64,000 nucleotides of DNA from Rhodococcus sp. 105337 (GTDB taxonomy: Bacteria; Actinomycetota; Actinomycetes; Mycobacteriales; Mycobacteriaceae): contig NZ_JABAGQ010000005.1 of NCBI RefSeq assembly GCF_012844225.1, forward strand, positions 124,001 to 188,000. Direction: 5' to 3'. The translations under genes were made by a program, and so were the position numbers. The number at the start of each line of letters is the position of its first letter. Within the stretch, counting starts at the first letter, position 1. The notes beneath the pieces are model-generated. The model did no database searches and had not been told where the DNA came from. It worked only from the letters and a program-made list of their open reading frames with translations. This document shows positions 8,833-18,092 of the stretch, in pieces.

Positions 8833-8859
8833 ATTCGCTACCAGTGTGAAGGCGGATGG
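8833..8859 (-). promoter_or_regulatory. Putative SigK promoter of the fasciclin-lipocalin operon
   Basis: On the minus strand CCATCC (8859-8854) is followed after 15 bases by GCGAAT (8838-8833). The reported mycobacterial SigK elements are CCATCC and CCGAAT, so the -35 is exact and the -10 has one mismatch; the spacer is slightly short. Context (fasciclin gene, sigK-rskA nearby) supports it. Confidence 0.5.
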
Positions 8860-8929
8860 GTCGGGGCGTGGAGTTTTTCCTTCGACGCCCCGGACCAATC
8901 CGGGATGCGTGCTGCAACGAACGACATTC

Positions 8930-9562
8930 ATGGAGATTCTTCCGGGCCGTTCACGGGCCCACGTGCTGGTGCTTCCGGGCGGCAGGCCTGTCGGTACCGA
9001 GGCGCCGCGCCCGTGGCATGCGTCCGAGCTCCGGATGACGGCGTTCACCCACACGCTGGGCTCACGCCTGCGTCCGCATCACATCACCGTGGAGCAGGTG
9101 CGTTACCGCTACAGAGGATGGAACGGCACGCATATGAGTCCGGTCCGCGATGCCCTGGAAGCGCTCGACCGCGCCACCCGGCGGGGCCACACCCGGATCG
9201 GGCTCGTGGGCCACTCGATGGGCGGGCGGGTCGCCGCGCACCTGGCCTCCCAGGGCGGGGTGGAATCCGTCGTGGCCCTGGCACCGTGGTGGCCCGAAAA
9301 CGACTCCGAGCACATACCCATCGGCCGTCATCTGCTCGTCGCACACGGCACCGAAGACCATGAGACGGACCCGCGAGCCACGCAGAGTCAGACGATGGCC
9401 GCCCGCGACCGCGGAGTGAACGCGCGCTGGCGTCCCTTGCCCGGAGCCGGACATTTGCTACTCACAGACCCCGGCTGGTGGGCCAGAACGACCGCAGATT
9501 TTCTGGTGTGCACTCTCACCAGCGAGCCGTTGACCTCACCTGGAGACGATCATGCTTCCTGA
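8930..9562 (+). CDS. Alpha/beta hydrolase family protein
   Basis: A 210-residue compact alpha/beta hydrolase. The nucleophile elbow is GLVGHSMGGRVAAH (GxSxG at about residue 95-99). The likely acid is in LLVAHGTEDHETD, and the His is in PGAGHLLLTD near the C-terminus, giving a complete Ser-Asp-His triad. It lacks a signal peptide and is probably cytoplasmic. ATG 8930 starts at the first strand region (LPGRSRAHVLVLPGG); further upstream in-frame sequence has no homologous look. The substrate is unknown. It lies between the divergent fasciclin gene and sigK. Confidence 0.8.
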   Translation: MEILPGRSRAHVLVLPGGRPVGTEAPRPWHASELRMTAFTHTLGSRLRPHHITVEQVRYRYRGWNGTHMSPVRDALEALDRATRRGHTRIGLVGHSMGGRVAAHLASQGGVESVVALAPWWPENDSEHIPIGRHLLVAHGTEDHETDPRATQSQTMAARDRGVNARWRPLPGAGHLLLTDPGWWARTTADFLVCTLTSEPLTSPGDDHAS

Positions 9563-9733
9563 CACCCCACGGTCCGCTCCTCTGCCCGGCGGTGGAATTG
9601 CGGTGCCGGCCGCCGCCGGCGCCGCGGTCCGGCGCTCCCGTATTTCGCGGCGGTGACGGCGGTGCTGTACTCCGATGTCTTGAGCCGCCGGTTTCGCCCG
9701 GCTAGGCTTTCGTTCGATGAGCGGACTGAGCCG

Positions 9734-10315
9734 ATGACCGGCGTCGGTAGAGACACCGACACCCTGGGGGCGCTACTCACGCGCGTCGCCGCACAGGATC
9801 AGGCCGCGTTCGCCGAACTCTACGACGCCACACGGGCACGGGTGTTCGGCATGGTCCTGCGAGTCCTGCGCGATCCCGGCTACAGCGAGGAGACGACGCA
9901 GGAGGTCTACCTCCAGGTGTGGCGCTCGGCCGGCAGCTTCGATACGAGCCAGGGATCCGCACTGTCGTGGATCATCACGCTCGCGCATCGGCGGGCCGTC
10001 GATCGCGTACGCAGCGAGCAGTCCGGCGCCGACCGGGAGTCGCGCTACGGCTCGGCGACGGTGGACTCCGCCTTCGACTCCGTGAGCGAAGAGGTCACCC
10101 AGCGTGACGATCGCCGGCGTGTCACCGACTGCCTGGGCTCGCTCACCGATCTCCAACGCAGATCCGTCGAGCTGGCCTATTACGGCGGATACACGTATCG
10201 GGAAGTGGCCGAAGAACTTTCATCGACGCTACCCACCGTCAAGTCGCGGATCCGCGACGGACTACTCCGATTGAAGACCTGTTTGGGGGTGAATTCTGAT
10301 GGCGCTCGACGATGA
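9734..10315 (+). CDS. sigK: ECF RNA polymerase sigma factor SigK
   Basis: A 193-residue ECF sigma factor. Region 2 contains FAELYDATRARVFGMVLRVL and the -10-recognition helix EETTQEVYLQVWRSAGSFD, then WIITLAHRRAVDRVRSEQS. Region 4 contains LTDLQRRSVELAYYGGYTYREVAEEL and TVKSRIRDGLLRLK. It is assigned to SigK because the next, overlapping gene is an RskA-type anti-sigma factor and a fasciclin gene is close by. The ATG at 9734 is preferred over the longer in-frame frame, which adds a low-complexity N-terminus. The 3' end overlaps rskA by 17 bases, indicating coupled expression. Confidence 0.9.
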   Translation: MTGVGRDTDTLGALLTRVAAQDQAAFAELYDATRARVFGMVLRVLRDPGYSEETTQEVYLQVWRSAGSFDTSQGSALSWIITLAHRRAVDRVRSEQSGADRESRYGSATVDSAFDSVSEEVTQRDDRRRVTDCLGSLTDLQRRSVELAYYGGYTYREVAEELSSTLPTVKSRIRDGLLRLKTCLGVNSDGARR

Positions 10316-11087
10316 TCGGGACCTGCTCGACATGGCGCCCGTGATCGCCCTCGACGCACTCGCACCCGACGAGCGGGACGAGGTAACGGCACGGCTGGAC
10401 GACGCCGCGCCCGAAACGGTCGAGCGTTTCACCACCGACCTCCGGGACGCCCGGGAGACACTCGCCCAGATGTCCGCGGCCACCGCGACCGAGCCGCCCG
10501 CCGGATTACGGGGCCGGGTGCTCGCACTCGTCGCCGCGGAGAGCGCCACCGACCGTCCCGCCGAGCACGGCGGCGCGGAGAACTCCGGCCCGGACATCGG
10601 GAATTCGTCCACCGACGTCATCTCGCTCGACGAACGACGCCGGCAGAGCAGGCGGCGGAACTTCCTGCTCGCCGCGGCCGTAGCCGTGGTCGTGGCGCTC
10701 GGCGGTGTCGTCGTCGCGAACCAGTGGACCCAGACGACCGACAGCCCCCTCGCCGAGCGGGTGCTTGCCGCCGAAGACGTCCGCACCACCACCGGCACGC
10801 TCGAGGGCGGCGGCGTGGTGACGGTCGTCTTCTCCGAGGACGCCGGCGCCGGCGTGCTCGTGATGAACAACGTGGCACCACCCGCCGACGGCACCGTCTA
10901 CCAGATGTGGCTGATCGGGCCGGACGGACCGGAGTCCGCGGGCACGATGACCCCGGCGGACGTGGCACCGTCCACGACCGCGCTGCTCGAGGACATCTCG
11001 GGCGCCACCGCCCTGGGATTCAGTGTGGAACCCGCCGGTGGATCCACCGCGCCGACGTCGATATTCGCCGAACTGCCACTGGGTTGA
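10299..11087 (+). CDS. rskA: Anti-sigma-K factor RskA
   Basis: A 262-residue single-pass membrane protein. The N-terminal cytoplasmic part (1-115) carries the anti-sigma domain (APVIALDALAPDERDEV). One transmembrane helix lies at about 121-140 (NFLLAAAVAVVVALGGVVVA). The extracytoplasmic RskA domain (145-262) has the typical VYQMWLIGPDGPESAGTMTP segment. It binds and holds SigK at the membrane; regulated intramembrane proteolysis (Rip1/RseP family) releases SigK in mycobacteria. It overlaps sigK by 17 bases. A convergent methyltransferase gene begins seven bases after it. Confidence 0.92.
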   Translation: MALDDDRDLLDMAPVIALDALAPDERDEVTARLDDAAPETVERFTTDLRDARETLAQMSAATATEPPAGLRGRVLALVAAESATDRPAEHGGAENSGPDIGNSSTDVISLDERRRQSRRRNFLLAAAVAVVVALGGVVVANQWTQTTDSPLAERVLAAEDVRTTTGTLEGGGVVTVVFSEDAGAGVLVMNNVAPPADGTVYQMWLIGPDGPESAGTMTPADVAPSTTALLEDISGATALGFSVEPAGGSTAPTSIFAELPLG

Positions 11088-11094
11088 CGCGATG

Positions 11095-11904
11095 TCACCT
11101 ACGGTCCGCGACGACGACCGTGGCGTCCGACTCGTCCGAGAAGAGCACTCGCGGGCGGTACCCCGCCTGCGTCAGCATCTTTTCCGCGGCGGGAGCCTGA
11201 GTCGCTGCGATCTCGATCAACAGATGCCCTCCGGGTGCCAGCCAGCGCCCTGCCTCGGCGGCGAGTCGCCGATGGATGTCGAGCCCGTCCTCGCCCCCGT
11301 CGAGCGCGACACGCGGTTCGAAGCACCGCGCCTCACGCGGCATCGACTCGAGTGCTCCCGACGGGACATAGGGGGCATTCGCGACGAGCACGTCGACGCG
11401 TCCGAGCAGGGAGCCGGGCAAGGACGCGCACAGATCACCCTCGAGCACCCGCTCGCCGGGCAGATTGAGCCGCGCGCACCGCACGGCGACAGGATCGATG
11501 TCGGTCGCGTACACCTCGCACACGCCGAGCATCGCCGCGAGTGCGGACGCCACCGCACCGCAACCGCAGCACACGTCCACCACGACCGGGTTCGGGGGAG
11601 CCACCCGCGCGGCGCATCTCGCCAGGAATTCCGTACGACGGCGGGGGACGAATACCCCGGGCGACACCGCGACCCGCATGCCGCAGAACTGCACCCACCC
11701 GAGGAGATGCTCGAGAGGCGCTCCGGCAATTCGTCTCGCGACGAGAACATCCAGTTCCCGCTCGGAGGTTGCGGCGTCGGTGAGCAGGCGCGCTTCGTCT
11801 TCGGCGAACACACATCCGCCCCGGCGCAGCGCCGCGACGACGGCGGGCGAGGGCACCTGCTGCGGCGAGTTCGGCTGCGGCGGTATCGGCTGTTCGAAAG
11901 CCAT
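11095..11904 (-). CDS. PrmC/HemK-like protein N5-glutamine methyltransferase
   Basis: A 269-residue SAM-dependent methyltransferase. The SAM-binding motif I is VVDVCCGCGAVASALAA and motif II VYATDIDPVAVRCARLN. The catalytic motif is NAPYVP rather than NPPY, characteristic of the second, divergent PrmC-like branch annotated as putative protein-(glutamine-N5) methyltransferase. True PrmC methylates the GGQ glutamine of release factors; whether this paralogue does so is uncertain because of the NAPY change. It is convergent with rskA with only seven bases between stops. Confidence 0.85.
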   Translation of the reverse strand: MAFEQPIPPQPNSPQQVPSPAVVAALRRGGCVFAEDEARLLTDAATSERELDVLVARRIAGAPLEHLLGWVQFCGMRVAVSPGVFVPRRRTEFLARCAARVAPPNPVVVDVCCGCGAVASALAAMLGVCEVYATDIDPVAVRCARLNLPGERVLEGDLCASLPGSLLGRVDVLVANAPYVPSGALESMPREARCFEPRVALDGGEDGLDIHRRLAAEAGRWLAPGGHLLIEIAATQAPAAEKMLTQAGYRPRVLFSDESDATVVVADRR

Positions 11905-11925
11905 GGTGAACCCTATCGCGCGGCG

Positions 11926-12441
11926 TCAACCGGTTTCCGTGGATGGATCGTCGGCGACGGGGGTACTCCCGGTCGTGTGAGCAGAGCTGCCCCGGTGCGC
12001 GCGGACGAGTTCGACGAGCAGGCGGCGCAACGTCTCCGGATCGGAGACCGACAGCGGAGACGCGGTGTTGTCGCCGACAGCGGCGTTGTCGTCTCGCTCG
12101 AGTTCGAGCACCCGGCGGTATTCGGCAGCGCCGGCGGCCGTGATCCGCACACGCATCCGACGCTCGTCGGCGGGATCGACGGAGCGGGAAGCGAATCCGC
12201 CACGCACGAGATGATCGACGGTGCGGCTCATCGTCTGGTCCGTCACGCGACACGCCCGCGCCATTTCTCGTTGGGACATCGGTTGCGCCGCAATCGAATG
12301 CAGCGCGATAACCCCGGCATGGGTGAGCCCCCGCTTGCGAAGCTGCTGCTCCCACGCCTGTTCGACGAGGCGGGCAGCGGTGGAGAGCAACCGCCCGGTG
12401 GGCCACGCCTCGAGATCGTCGGGTCCCGCATCGTTCAGCAC
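11926..12441 (-). CDS. MarR family transcriptional regulator
   Basis: A 171-residue winged-helix regulator: LRKRGLTHAGVIALHSIAAQ, the recognition helix MSQREMARACRVTDQTMSRTVDHLV, and the wing SVDPADERRMRVRITAAG. It has a Pro/Thr-rich C-terminal tail. It is divergent from an MMPL exporter and probably controls it and itself. The gap contains a GAATA...TATTC dyad. The GTG at 12441 is the likely start; the frame stays open further upstream over the MMPL start region, but that would put coding sequence over the divergent promoter. Confidence 0.85.
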   Translation of the reverse strand: MLNDAGPDDLEAWPTGRLLSTAARLVEQAWEQQLRKRGLTHAGVIALHSIAAQPMSQREMARACRVTDQTMSRTVDHLVRGGFASRSVDPADERRMRVRITAAGAAEYRRVLELERDDNAAVGDNTASPLSVSDPETLRRLLVELVRAHRGSSAHTTGSTPVADDPSTETG

Positions 12442-12444
12442 GCT

Positions 12445-12460
12445 GAATAATCTAGTATTC
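12445..12460. promoter_or_regulatory. Putative MarR operator between marR-type gene and MMPL gene
   Basis: A 16-base imperfect palindrome GAATAATCTAGTATTC (12 of 16 positions symmetrical), followed directly by a further TATTC copy (GGATATTC). It sits four bases upstream of the MarR start and 27 bases upstream of the MMPL start; its size matches MarR sites. Confidence 0.5.
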
Positions 12461-12487
12461 GGATATTCGCTCACGCCAGGAGGAATC

Positions 12488-14620
12488 TTGAGCACTGCAA
12501 CCGCACCACCGCGAAAGACCGGTCGCTGGAGGTGGCTGCTCCCCGCCCTCCTCCTCATCGCGTGGCTCGTAGCCGCGGGCGGAGGCGGGCCGTTCGCCGG
12601 CAAGCTCAGCGAAGTCGCGTCCACCGACGCCAGTTCGTTCCTCCCGGCCTCCGCCGAGTCCACCCGGGCCGACGAGCTCTATGCGCAGTTCAACAGCAGC
12701 GAGTTCATCCCGGCGATCGTGGTCGCCGAACGCGACGGTGCGATCACCCCCGAAGACATCGAGTTCATCGCGTCCGAATCGGCCGGTCCGCCACCGATCC
12801 CGTCCGAGGACGGCAGCGCGGTGCAGATGATCGTCCCGATCGATGCCTCCGGGGAGGTAGGGGACGCCGTCGAGGAACTGCGCACGGCACTGGAGAACGC
12901 CCCTGAGGGGTTGACCGTCCACGTGACGGGACCGGCCGGCCAGGCCGCCGACCTGTCGTCGGCCTTCGGGGGCATCGACGGTCTGTTGCTGCTCGTCGCC
13001 GGCGGCGTCGTCCTCGTCATCCTCGTGGTGGTCTACCGCAGTCCGATCCTGCCGTTCGTCGTCATCATCTCGGCGGTGTTCGCACTGGCCCTCGCGAGCC
13101 TGGTGGTGTACCAGCTCGCCAACGCCGACATCATCGCGCTCAACGGCCAGAGCCAGGGCATCATGTTCATCCTGGTGTTCGGCGCCGCCACCGACTACGC
13201 ATTGCTCCTCGTATCCCGATACCGCGAAGAACTCCGGATGGAGCAGGACAAGTACACCGCGATGCGCGCGGCGCTCCGTGGGTCGATCGAACCGATCGCC
13301 GCGTCCGCGGGCACCGTCATCCTCGGCGTCCTGTGCCTGCTGCTCTCCGACCTGAACTCCAACCGCGGCCTCGGTCCGGTCGCGGCGATCGGTATCGCCG
13401 CGTCCTTCCTCGCCTCCGTCACCTTCCTGCCCGCCGCACTCGTTCTGCTCGGCCGGACCGCGTTCTGGCCCACCCGGCCCAAGTACGAACCCGGCACGGA
13501 CCAGGACGACATCGACAGCGGACACCGCTTCTGGGGCCGTGTCGCCCGATGGGTCGGCTCCAAGCCCCGCCCCATCTGGATCGTGTGCACGCTCGTGCTC
13601 GTCGCGTTCGGCATCCTCGCTCCCCAGTTCAAGGCCAGCGGGGTCGCGTCCTCCGACGTGTTCCTCCTCCAGACCGACTCGAAGTCCGGCCAGGAGGTCT
13701 TGGGTGAGCACTTCGACGCCGGCACCGGATCGCCCACGATCGTCGTCGCGCGTGAATCCTCGCTGGACGCAATCGTCGACGCCACGGCCGGGGTCGAAGG
13801 TGTCACGGAGGCCCGGCCCGTCACCGGACCGGGCGACGTACCTGTCGTCATCGACGGACTCGTCGCGGTTCAGGCCACGTTGTCGGATCCCGCCGACTCG
13901 CTCGCCGCAGAACAGACCGTCGAAAGAATCCGCGATGTGACCCACGCCGTGCCGGAGGCGGATGCGCTGGTCGGTGGTCCCACCGCCGTCGACCTCGACA
14001 CCAAGGACACTGCCACCCGGGACCGGACCCTCATCATTCCGGTCGTGACCCTGGTAGTGCTGCTGGTGCTCATCGTGCTGCTGCGCGCCGTCGTCGCGCC
14101 GATCCTGCTGATGCTCACCGTGATCCTGTCGTTCGCGGCCACACTCGGCGTGTCGTCGCTGTTGTTCAATCACGTATTCGGTTTCCCCGGTGCGGATCCG
14201 GTGGTGCCGTTGTTCGGCTTCGTGTTCCTCGTGGCCTTGGGTATCGACTACAACATCTTCCTGATGACCCGAGTCCGAGAGGAGACCAAGAAGGTCGGTA
14301 CCCGGCAGGGCGTGTTGCGCGCACTGACCGTCACCGGCGGCGTCATCACCTCGGCGGGCGTCGTTCTGGCCGCGACGTTCTCGGCGCTCGCTGTGATCCC
14401 GTTGCTGTTCCTCGCACAACTGGCGTTCATCGTCGCGTTCGGTGTGTTGCTCGACGCCCTGCTGGTGCGCGCGCTCCTCGTGCCCGCGCTGTCCATCGAC
14501 ATCGGCAAGAAGATCTGGTGGCCGAGTGCGCTGTCCCGGACCGAGCCCGACGAACACGCCGCGACCGACGACGACACGCCCGGAGTGACCCCCACAACCG
14601 AATCCGGACGAATTCGATAG
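12488..14620 (+). CDS. MMPL/RND family transporter
   Basis: A 710-residue inner-membrane exporter with two RND-like repeats, each with an N-terminal helix, a periplasmic domain and five to six helices. Signature segments are FGAATDYALLLVSRYREEL in the first half and ALGIDYNIFLMTRVREETKK in the second, carrying the buried Asp-Tyr pairs used for proton coupling in MmpL proteins. The YdfJ-like branch is the closest fit. The start is TTG at 12488 with AGGAGG five bases upstream. Substrate could be lipid or drug; regulation by the adjacent MarR is likely. Confidence 0.92.
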   Translation: MSTATAPPRKTGRWRWLLPALLLIAWLVAAGGGGPFAGKLSEVASTDASSFLPASAESTRADELYAQFNSSEFIPAIVVAERDGAITPEDIEFIASESAGPPPIPSEDGSAVQMIVPIDASGEVGDAVEELRTALENAPEGLTVHVTGPAGQAADLSSAFGGIDGLLLLVAGGVVLVILVVVYRSPILPFVVIISAVFALALASLVVYQLANADIIALNGQSQGIMFILVFGAATDYALLLVSRYREELRMEQDKYTAMRAALRGSIEPIAASAGTVILGVLCLLLSDLNSNRGLGPVAAIGIAASFLASVTFLPAALVLLGRTAFWPTRPKYEPGTDQDDIDSGHRFWGRVARWVGSKPRPIWIVCTLVLVAFGILAPQFKASGVASSDVFLLQTDSKSGQEVLGEHFDAGTGSPTIVVARESSLDAIVDATAGVEGVTEARPVTGPGDVPVVIDGLVAVQATLSDPADSLAAEQTVERIRDVTHAVPEADALVGGPTAVDLDTKDTATRDRTLIIPVVTLVVLLVLIVLLRAVVAPILLMLTVILSFAATLGVSSLLFNHVFGFPGADPVVPLFGFVFLVALGIDYNIFLMTRVREETKKVGTRQGVLRALTVTGGVITSAGVVLAATFSALAVIPLLFLAQLAFIVAFGVLLDALLVRALLVPALSIDIGKKIWWPSALSRTEPDEHAATDDDTPGVTPTTESGRIR

Positions 14621-14705
14621 GGATGCACTCCAAGTGACCGCGCTCCCGCCGGTCACTCGGAGGGTTCCCGGCGCCGTGCACCGGCCGTAGCGTTACGGTC
14701 GGTGC

Positions 14706-17700
14706 ATGTCTGCGGATCCCATAGCGCCGCCCTCGTCGTCGCCGTCACCGTCGCCCTCGGCGGCCCGGGAACGGCGTACCCCGGAGCCCCACCCGTCGCT
14801 GTCGGCACGCCTGAGCAGTCACCTCACCGCCGTTCCGCACATCGCCGGGCTGATCCTCGGCGTGTACGCGATCGCGATGGCCGCGTGGTCGATTTCGCCC
14901 ACCCTCCGGTTTCTGATCCGCACGCCGCGCGAATACATCGACGAGTACTACTTCGACGCCCCCGACACGAGTCTCGCGCTCGCACTGGTCGTCGGACTGC
15001 TCGCCGGAGCAGTCGCAGGGCGTAAACGCATCGCGTGGTGGATTCTCACGATCTACCTCGGCGGCTTCACGATCACCAATCTCGTGTCCGCGATCGTCGA
15101 GAGCGACGCCACGCACCTGGTGGCCCTCGTTGTGCATCTCGCGGTGGTAGCCGTCCTGCTCCTCGCGTACCCGGAGTTCTACACCCGGGTCCGGCGCGGC
15201 GCGGTCTGGACGTCGGTGGGTGTGCTCGCCGGCGGACTGGTCGCCGGCACCCTCGCCGGATGGGGTCTGGTCGAACTCTTTCCCGGCACCCTGCCGCCCG
15301 CCGACCGCTTCCTGTGGGCACTGAACCGTGTCACCGCGCTGGGATTCATCGACAACGACCAGTTCGCGGGTCGCCCGCACGGATTCGTCAACACGACCCT
15401 CGGTCTGCTCGGCGCACTGGCTGTGCTCGCCGCCGTCGTGGTGCTGTTCCGGTCCCAGCGCTCCACCAACGCCCTCACCGGACCCGACGAATCGGCGATC
15501 CGAGGGCTCCTGTCCCAGAGCGACGACTCGCTCGGCTATTTCGCGACGCGGCGCGACAAGGGGGTCGAATTCGCGCCGAGCGGCAAAGCTGCGGTGACCT
15601 ACCGGGTCGAACTCGGAGTCTGTCTCGCGAGCGGCGATCCCATCGGGAATCCGGAAGCCTGGCCGCACGCGATCGACGAATGGCTCGACCTGGCACGCGC
15701 CTACGGCTGGACACCCGCTGTGCTCGGCGCCGGCAGGGAAGGGGCGACGGCGTATCACCGTGCGGGACTGAACGTTCTGGAACTGGGAGACGAGGCAGTG
15801 CTGTCCACGGACAGTTTCACTCTCGCGGGTCGTGAGATGCGTCCCGTCCGCCAAGCCGTCAATCGGGCGCGGAAACACGGTGCGACAGTGCGCATCACCC
15901 GCCACCGGGATCTGTCTCCGATCGAGATGTCCGCGGTCGCTCAGCGCGCCGACGCGTGGCGTGACACCGAATCCGAGCGTGGGTTCTCCATGGCCCTCGG
16001 GCGCCTCGGCGATCCGATCGACGGCGACTGCCTGCTCGTCGAGGCAGTGGTCGACGGGTCGGCCGTCGCGATGCTGTCGCTGGTCCCGTGGGGCTCCGAC
16101 GGAGTCTCCCTCGATCTGATGCGGCGCGATCCGCACGCCCCCAACGGCATCGTCGAGTTGATGGTGTCCGAACTGTGCTCCCAGGCACCGGAATTCGGGA
16201 TCCATCGTGTGTCCCTCAACTTCGCGGTGTTCCGCTCCGCATTCGAAGAGGGTTCACGCCTCGGAGCCGGGCCGATCATGCGAATGTGGCGGTCGATCCT
16301 GCTGTTCTTCTCGCGGTGGTGGCAACTCGAGTCGCTGTATCGCTCCAACGTGAAATACCGGCCCGAGTGGGTACCGCGGTATCTGTGCTTCCGCGAGACA
16401 CGGGAGATCCCGCGGGTCGCGCTCGCCGCAGCCGTTGCCGAAGGATTCCTCACCCTGCCGAGCTTCGGCCGTCGTACCACGCGCACCCACACCGGCACCC
16501 ATTCGTCGTTCCCCCACAACGTCGACTCGGCAGAAGCACTGCACGACGACGGAAGCGCACCCGACTCGGCGCCGGGCGACACCGACACCGTGGACGCCCG
16601 CAGCGATACCCGTCCGGAACAGGACCGGGTGCGGAGGGCGACCCTCGAACGCATCATCGAGCACGGGGTGGACCCGTATCCCGTCGCGATCCCCCCGACG
16701 CACACCGCCGCCGAAGCACGTAACGCCCTCACCGGCACGCGTGTCGTCGTCGCCGGACGGCTGATGCGCATCCGGGATTTCGGTGAGGTGCTGTTCGCGG
16801 TTCTCCGCGATTGGTCCGGTGACATCCAGATTCTCGTCGACAGCCAACGCGTTGCCGGACAGCGCTTCCTGTTCGATCTGGGTGACCTCGTGGAGGTGAC
16901 CGGCCGAATGGGACGCAGCCGGAGCGGGGAGATCTCGGTGCTCGCCGACTCGTGGCGGATCGACGGCAAGTGCCTGCACCCCCTACCCGGCAAGTGGCAC
17001 GGGCTCACCGATCCCGAAACCAAAGTGCGGCAGCGTTACCTCGACCTCGCGGTCGACACCGGGGCGCGAGAACATCTCGCCGGCCGAAGTGCGGTCGTGC
17101 GGTCGCTGCGCGAGGAACTCCAGTCCCGCGGATACCTCGAGGTCGAGACCCCGATCCTGCAGGCGGTGCACGGCGGCGCCAACGCGGCGCCGTTCGTCAC
17201 GCACATCAATGCCTACGACACCGACCTCTACCTCCGGATCGCCCCCGAGTTGTACCTCAAGCGACTGTGTGTCGCGGGCATGCCGAAGGTGTTCGAGATC
17301 GGACGCGTCTTCCGCAACGAGGGTGCCGACTTCACACACAATCCCGAGTTCACAATCCTCGAAGCCTATGAAGCACACAGTGATTACGAGAATATGCGGG
17401 TCGTCGCCCGCGAACTGATCCAGGCCGCCGCGCGTGCGGCACACGGCCGCGAGGTCGTCCTGCGCCCGAATCCGGACGGCACATCGACCGAGATCGACAT
17501 CTCGGGAGAGTGGCCCGTCACGACGTTCCACGATGCCCTCTCCGAAGCACTCGGCACGTTCGTCGATGCACAAACGCCCGCCGACGTACTGCGACGCCTC
17601 TGCGACGAGCACCGGATCGCCTACAACCCGTCGTGGGACGCGGGCGCAACCGCGCAGGAGATGTACGAGCACCTCGTCGAGGCCCGCACCGAATTCCCGA

Positions 17701-18056
17701 CGTTCTACACCGACTTCCCGTCGTCGGTGTCACCCCTGACCCGGCCCCACCCCCGTACACCGGGTGTCGCCGCGAAGTGGGATCTGGTGGCCTGGGGAGT
17801 CGAACTCGGCACGGCCTACAGCGAACTCACCGACCCGGTCGACCAGCGTGCCCGTCTCACCCGGCAGTCGCTCCTCGCCGCAGGCGGCGACGAAGAGGCG
17901 ATGCAACTCGACGAGGACTTCCTGGAAGCGCTCGAATACGCGATGCCGCCTACCGGCGGACTGGGTATGGGTGTCGACCGGATCGTCATGCTTGTCCTCG
18001 GCGGCAGCATCCGCGAGTCGCTGGCGTTCCCGTTCGCGAGGCCGCGCCGGTCCTGA
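14706..18056 (+). CDS. lysX: Bifunctional lysylphosphatidylglycerol synthase / lysyl-tRNA synthetase LysX
   Basis: An 1116-residue fusion. Residues about 50-240 contain six or so membrane helices; about 255-560 form the MprF/DUF2156 lysyltransferase domain ([16 protein letters not shown], then [18 protein letters not shown]). From about 675 to the end is a LysRS: OB-fold [20 protein letters not shown], motif 2 [19 protein letters not shown] and motif 3 [12 protein letters not shown]. The enzyme charges tRNA-Lys and transfers lysine to phosphatidylglycerol, lowering surface charge and raising resistance to cationic peptides, as shown for M. tuberculosis LysX. A parS-like palindrome follows its stop. 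Confidence 0.95.
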   Translation: MSADPIAPPSSSPSPSPSAARERRTPEPHPSLSARLSSHLTAVPHIAGLILGVYAIAMAAWSISPTLRFLIRTPREYIDEYYFDAPDTSLALALVVGLLAGAVAGRKRIAWWILTIYLGGFTITNLVSAIVESDATHLVALVVHLAVVAVLLLAYPEFYTRVRRGAVWTSVGVLAGGLVAGTLAGWGLVELFPGTLPPADRFLWALNRVTALGFIDNDQFAGRPHGFVNTTLGLLGALAVLAAVVVLFRSQRSTNALTGPDESAIRGLLSQSDDSLGYFATRRDKGVEFAPSGKAAVTYRVELGVCLASGDPIGNPEAWPHAIDEWLDLARAYGWTPAVLGAGREGATAYHRAGLNVLELGDEAVLSTDSFTLAGREMRPVRQAVNRARKHGATVRITRHRDLSPIEMSAVAQRADAWRDTESERGFSMALGRLGDPIDGDCLLVEAVVDGSAVAMLSLVPWGSDGVSLDLMRRDPHAPNGIVELMVSELCSQAPEFGIHRVSLNFAVFRSAFEEGSRLGAGPIMRMWRSILLFFSRWWQLESLYRSNVKYRPEWVPRYLCFRETREIPRVALAAAVAEGFLTLPSFGRRTTRTHTGTHSSFPHNVDSAEALHDDGSAPDSAPGDTDTVDARSDTRPEQDRVRRATLERIIEHGVDPYPVAIPPTHTAAEARNALTGTRVVVAGRLMRIRDFGEVLFAVLRDWSGDIQILVDSQRVAGQRFLFDLGDLVEVTGRMGRSRSGEISVLADSWRIDGKCLHPLPGKWHGLTDPETKVRQRYLDLAVDTGAREHLAGRSAVVRSLREELQSRGYLEVETPILQAVHGGANAAPFVTHINAYDTDLYLRIAPELYLKRLCVAGMPKVFEIGRVFRNEGADFTHNPEFTILEAYEAHSDYENMRVVARELIQAAARAAHGREVVLRPNPDGTSTEIDISGEWPVTTFHDALSEALGTFVDAQTPADVLRRLCDEHRIAYNPSWDAGATAQEMYEHLVEARTEFPTFYTDFPSSVSPLTRPHPRTPGVAAKWDLVAWGVELGTAYSELTDPVDQRARLTRQSLLAAGGDEEAMQLDEDFLEALEYAMPPTGGLGMGVDRIVMLVLGGSIRESLAFPFARPRRS

Positions 18057-18058
18057 CA

Positions 18059-18080
18059 GGCGGTTTCACGTGAAACCGCC
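18059..18080. other. parS: parS-like centromere site (inside a 22-bp palindrome)
   Basis: The 14-mer GTTTCACGTGAAAC (18063-18076) is the core of the bacterial parS consensus TGTTTCACGTGAAACA; the outer positions here are G and C instead of T and A. It sits in a perfect 22-bp palindrome with GGC/GCC flanks, three bases after the lysX stop. ParB binding and ParABS segregation are the known role of such sites near oriC. The palindrome could also form a terminator stem. Confidence 0.75.
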
Positions 18081-18092
18081 GCACCTGGCATC

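Noticed and set aside
12452-14656. 734-codon minus-strand frame opposite the MMPL gene, and similar long frames opposite lysX, pknA/pknB and katE
   Set aside because: High-GC antisense shadows; the opposite strands carry complete domain signatures.
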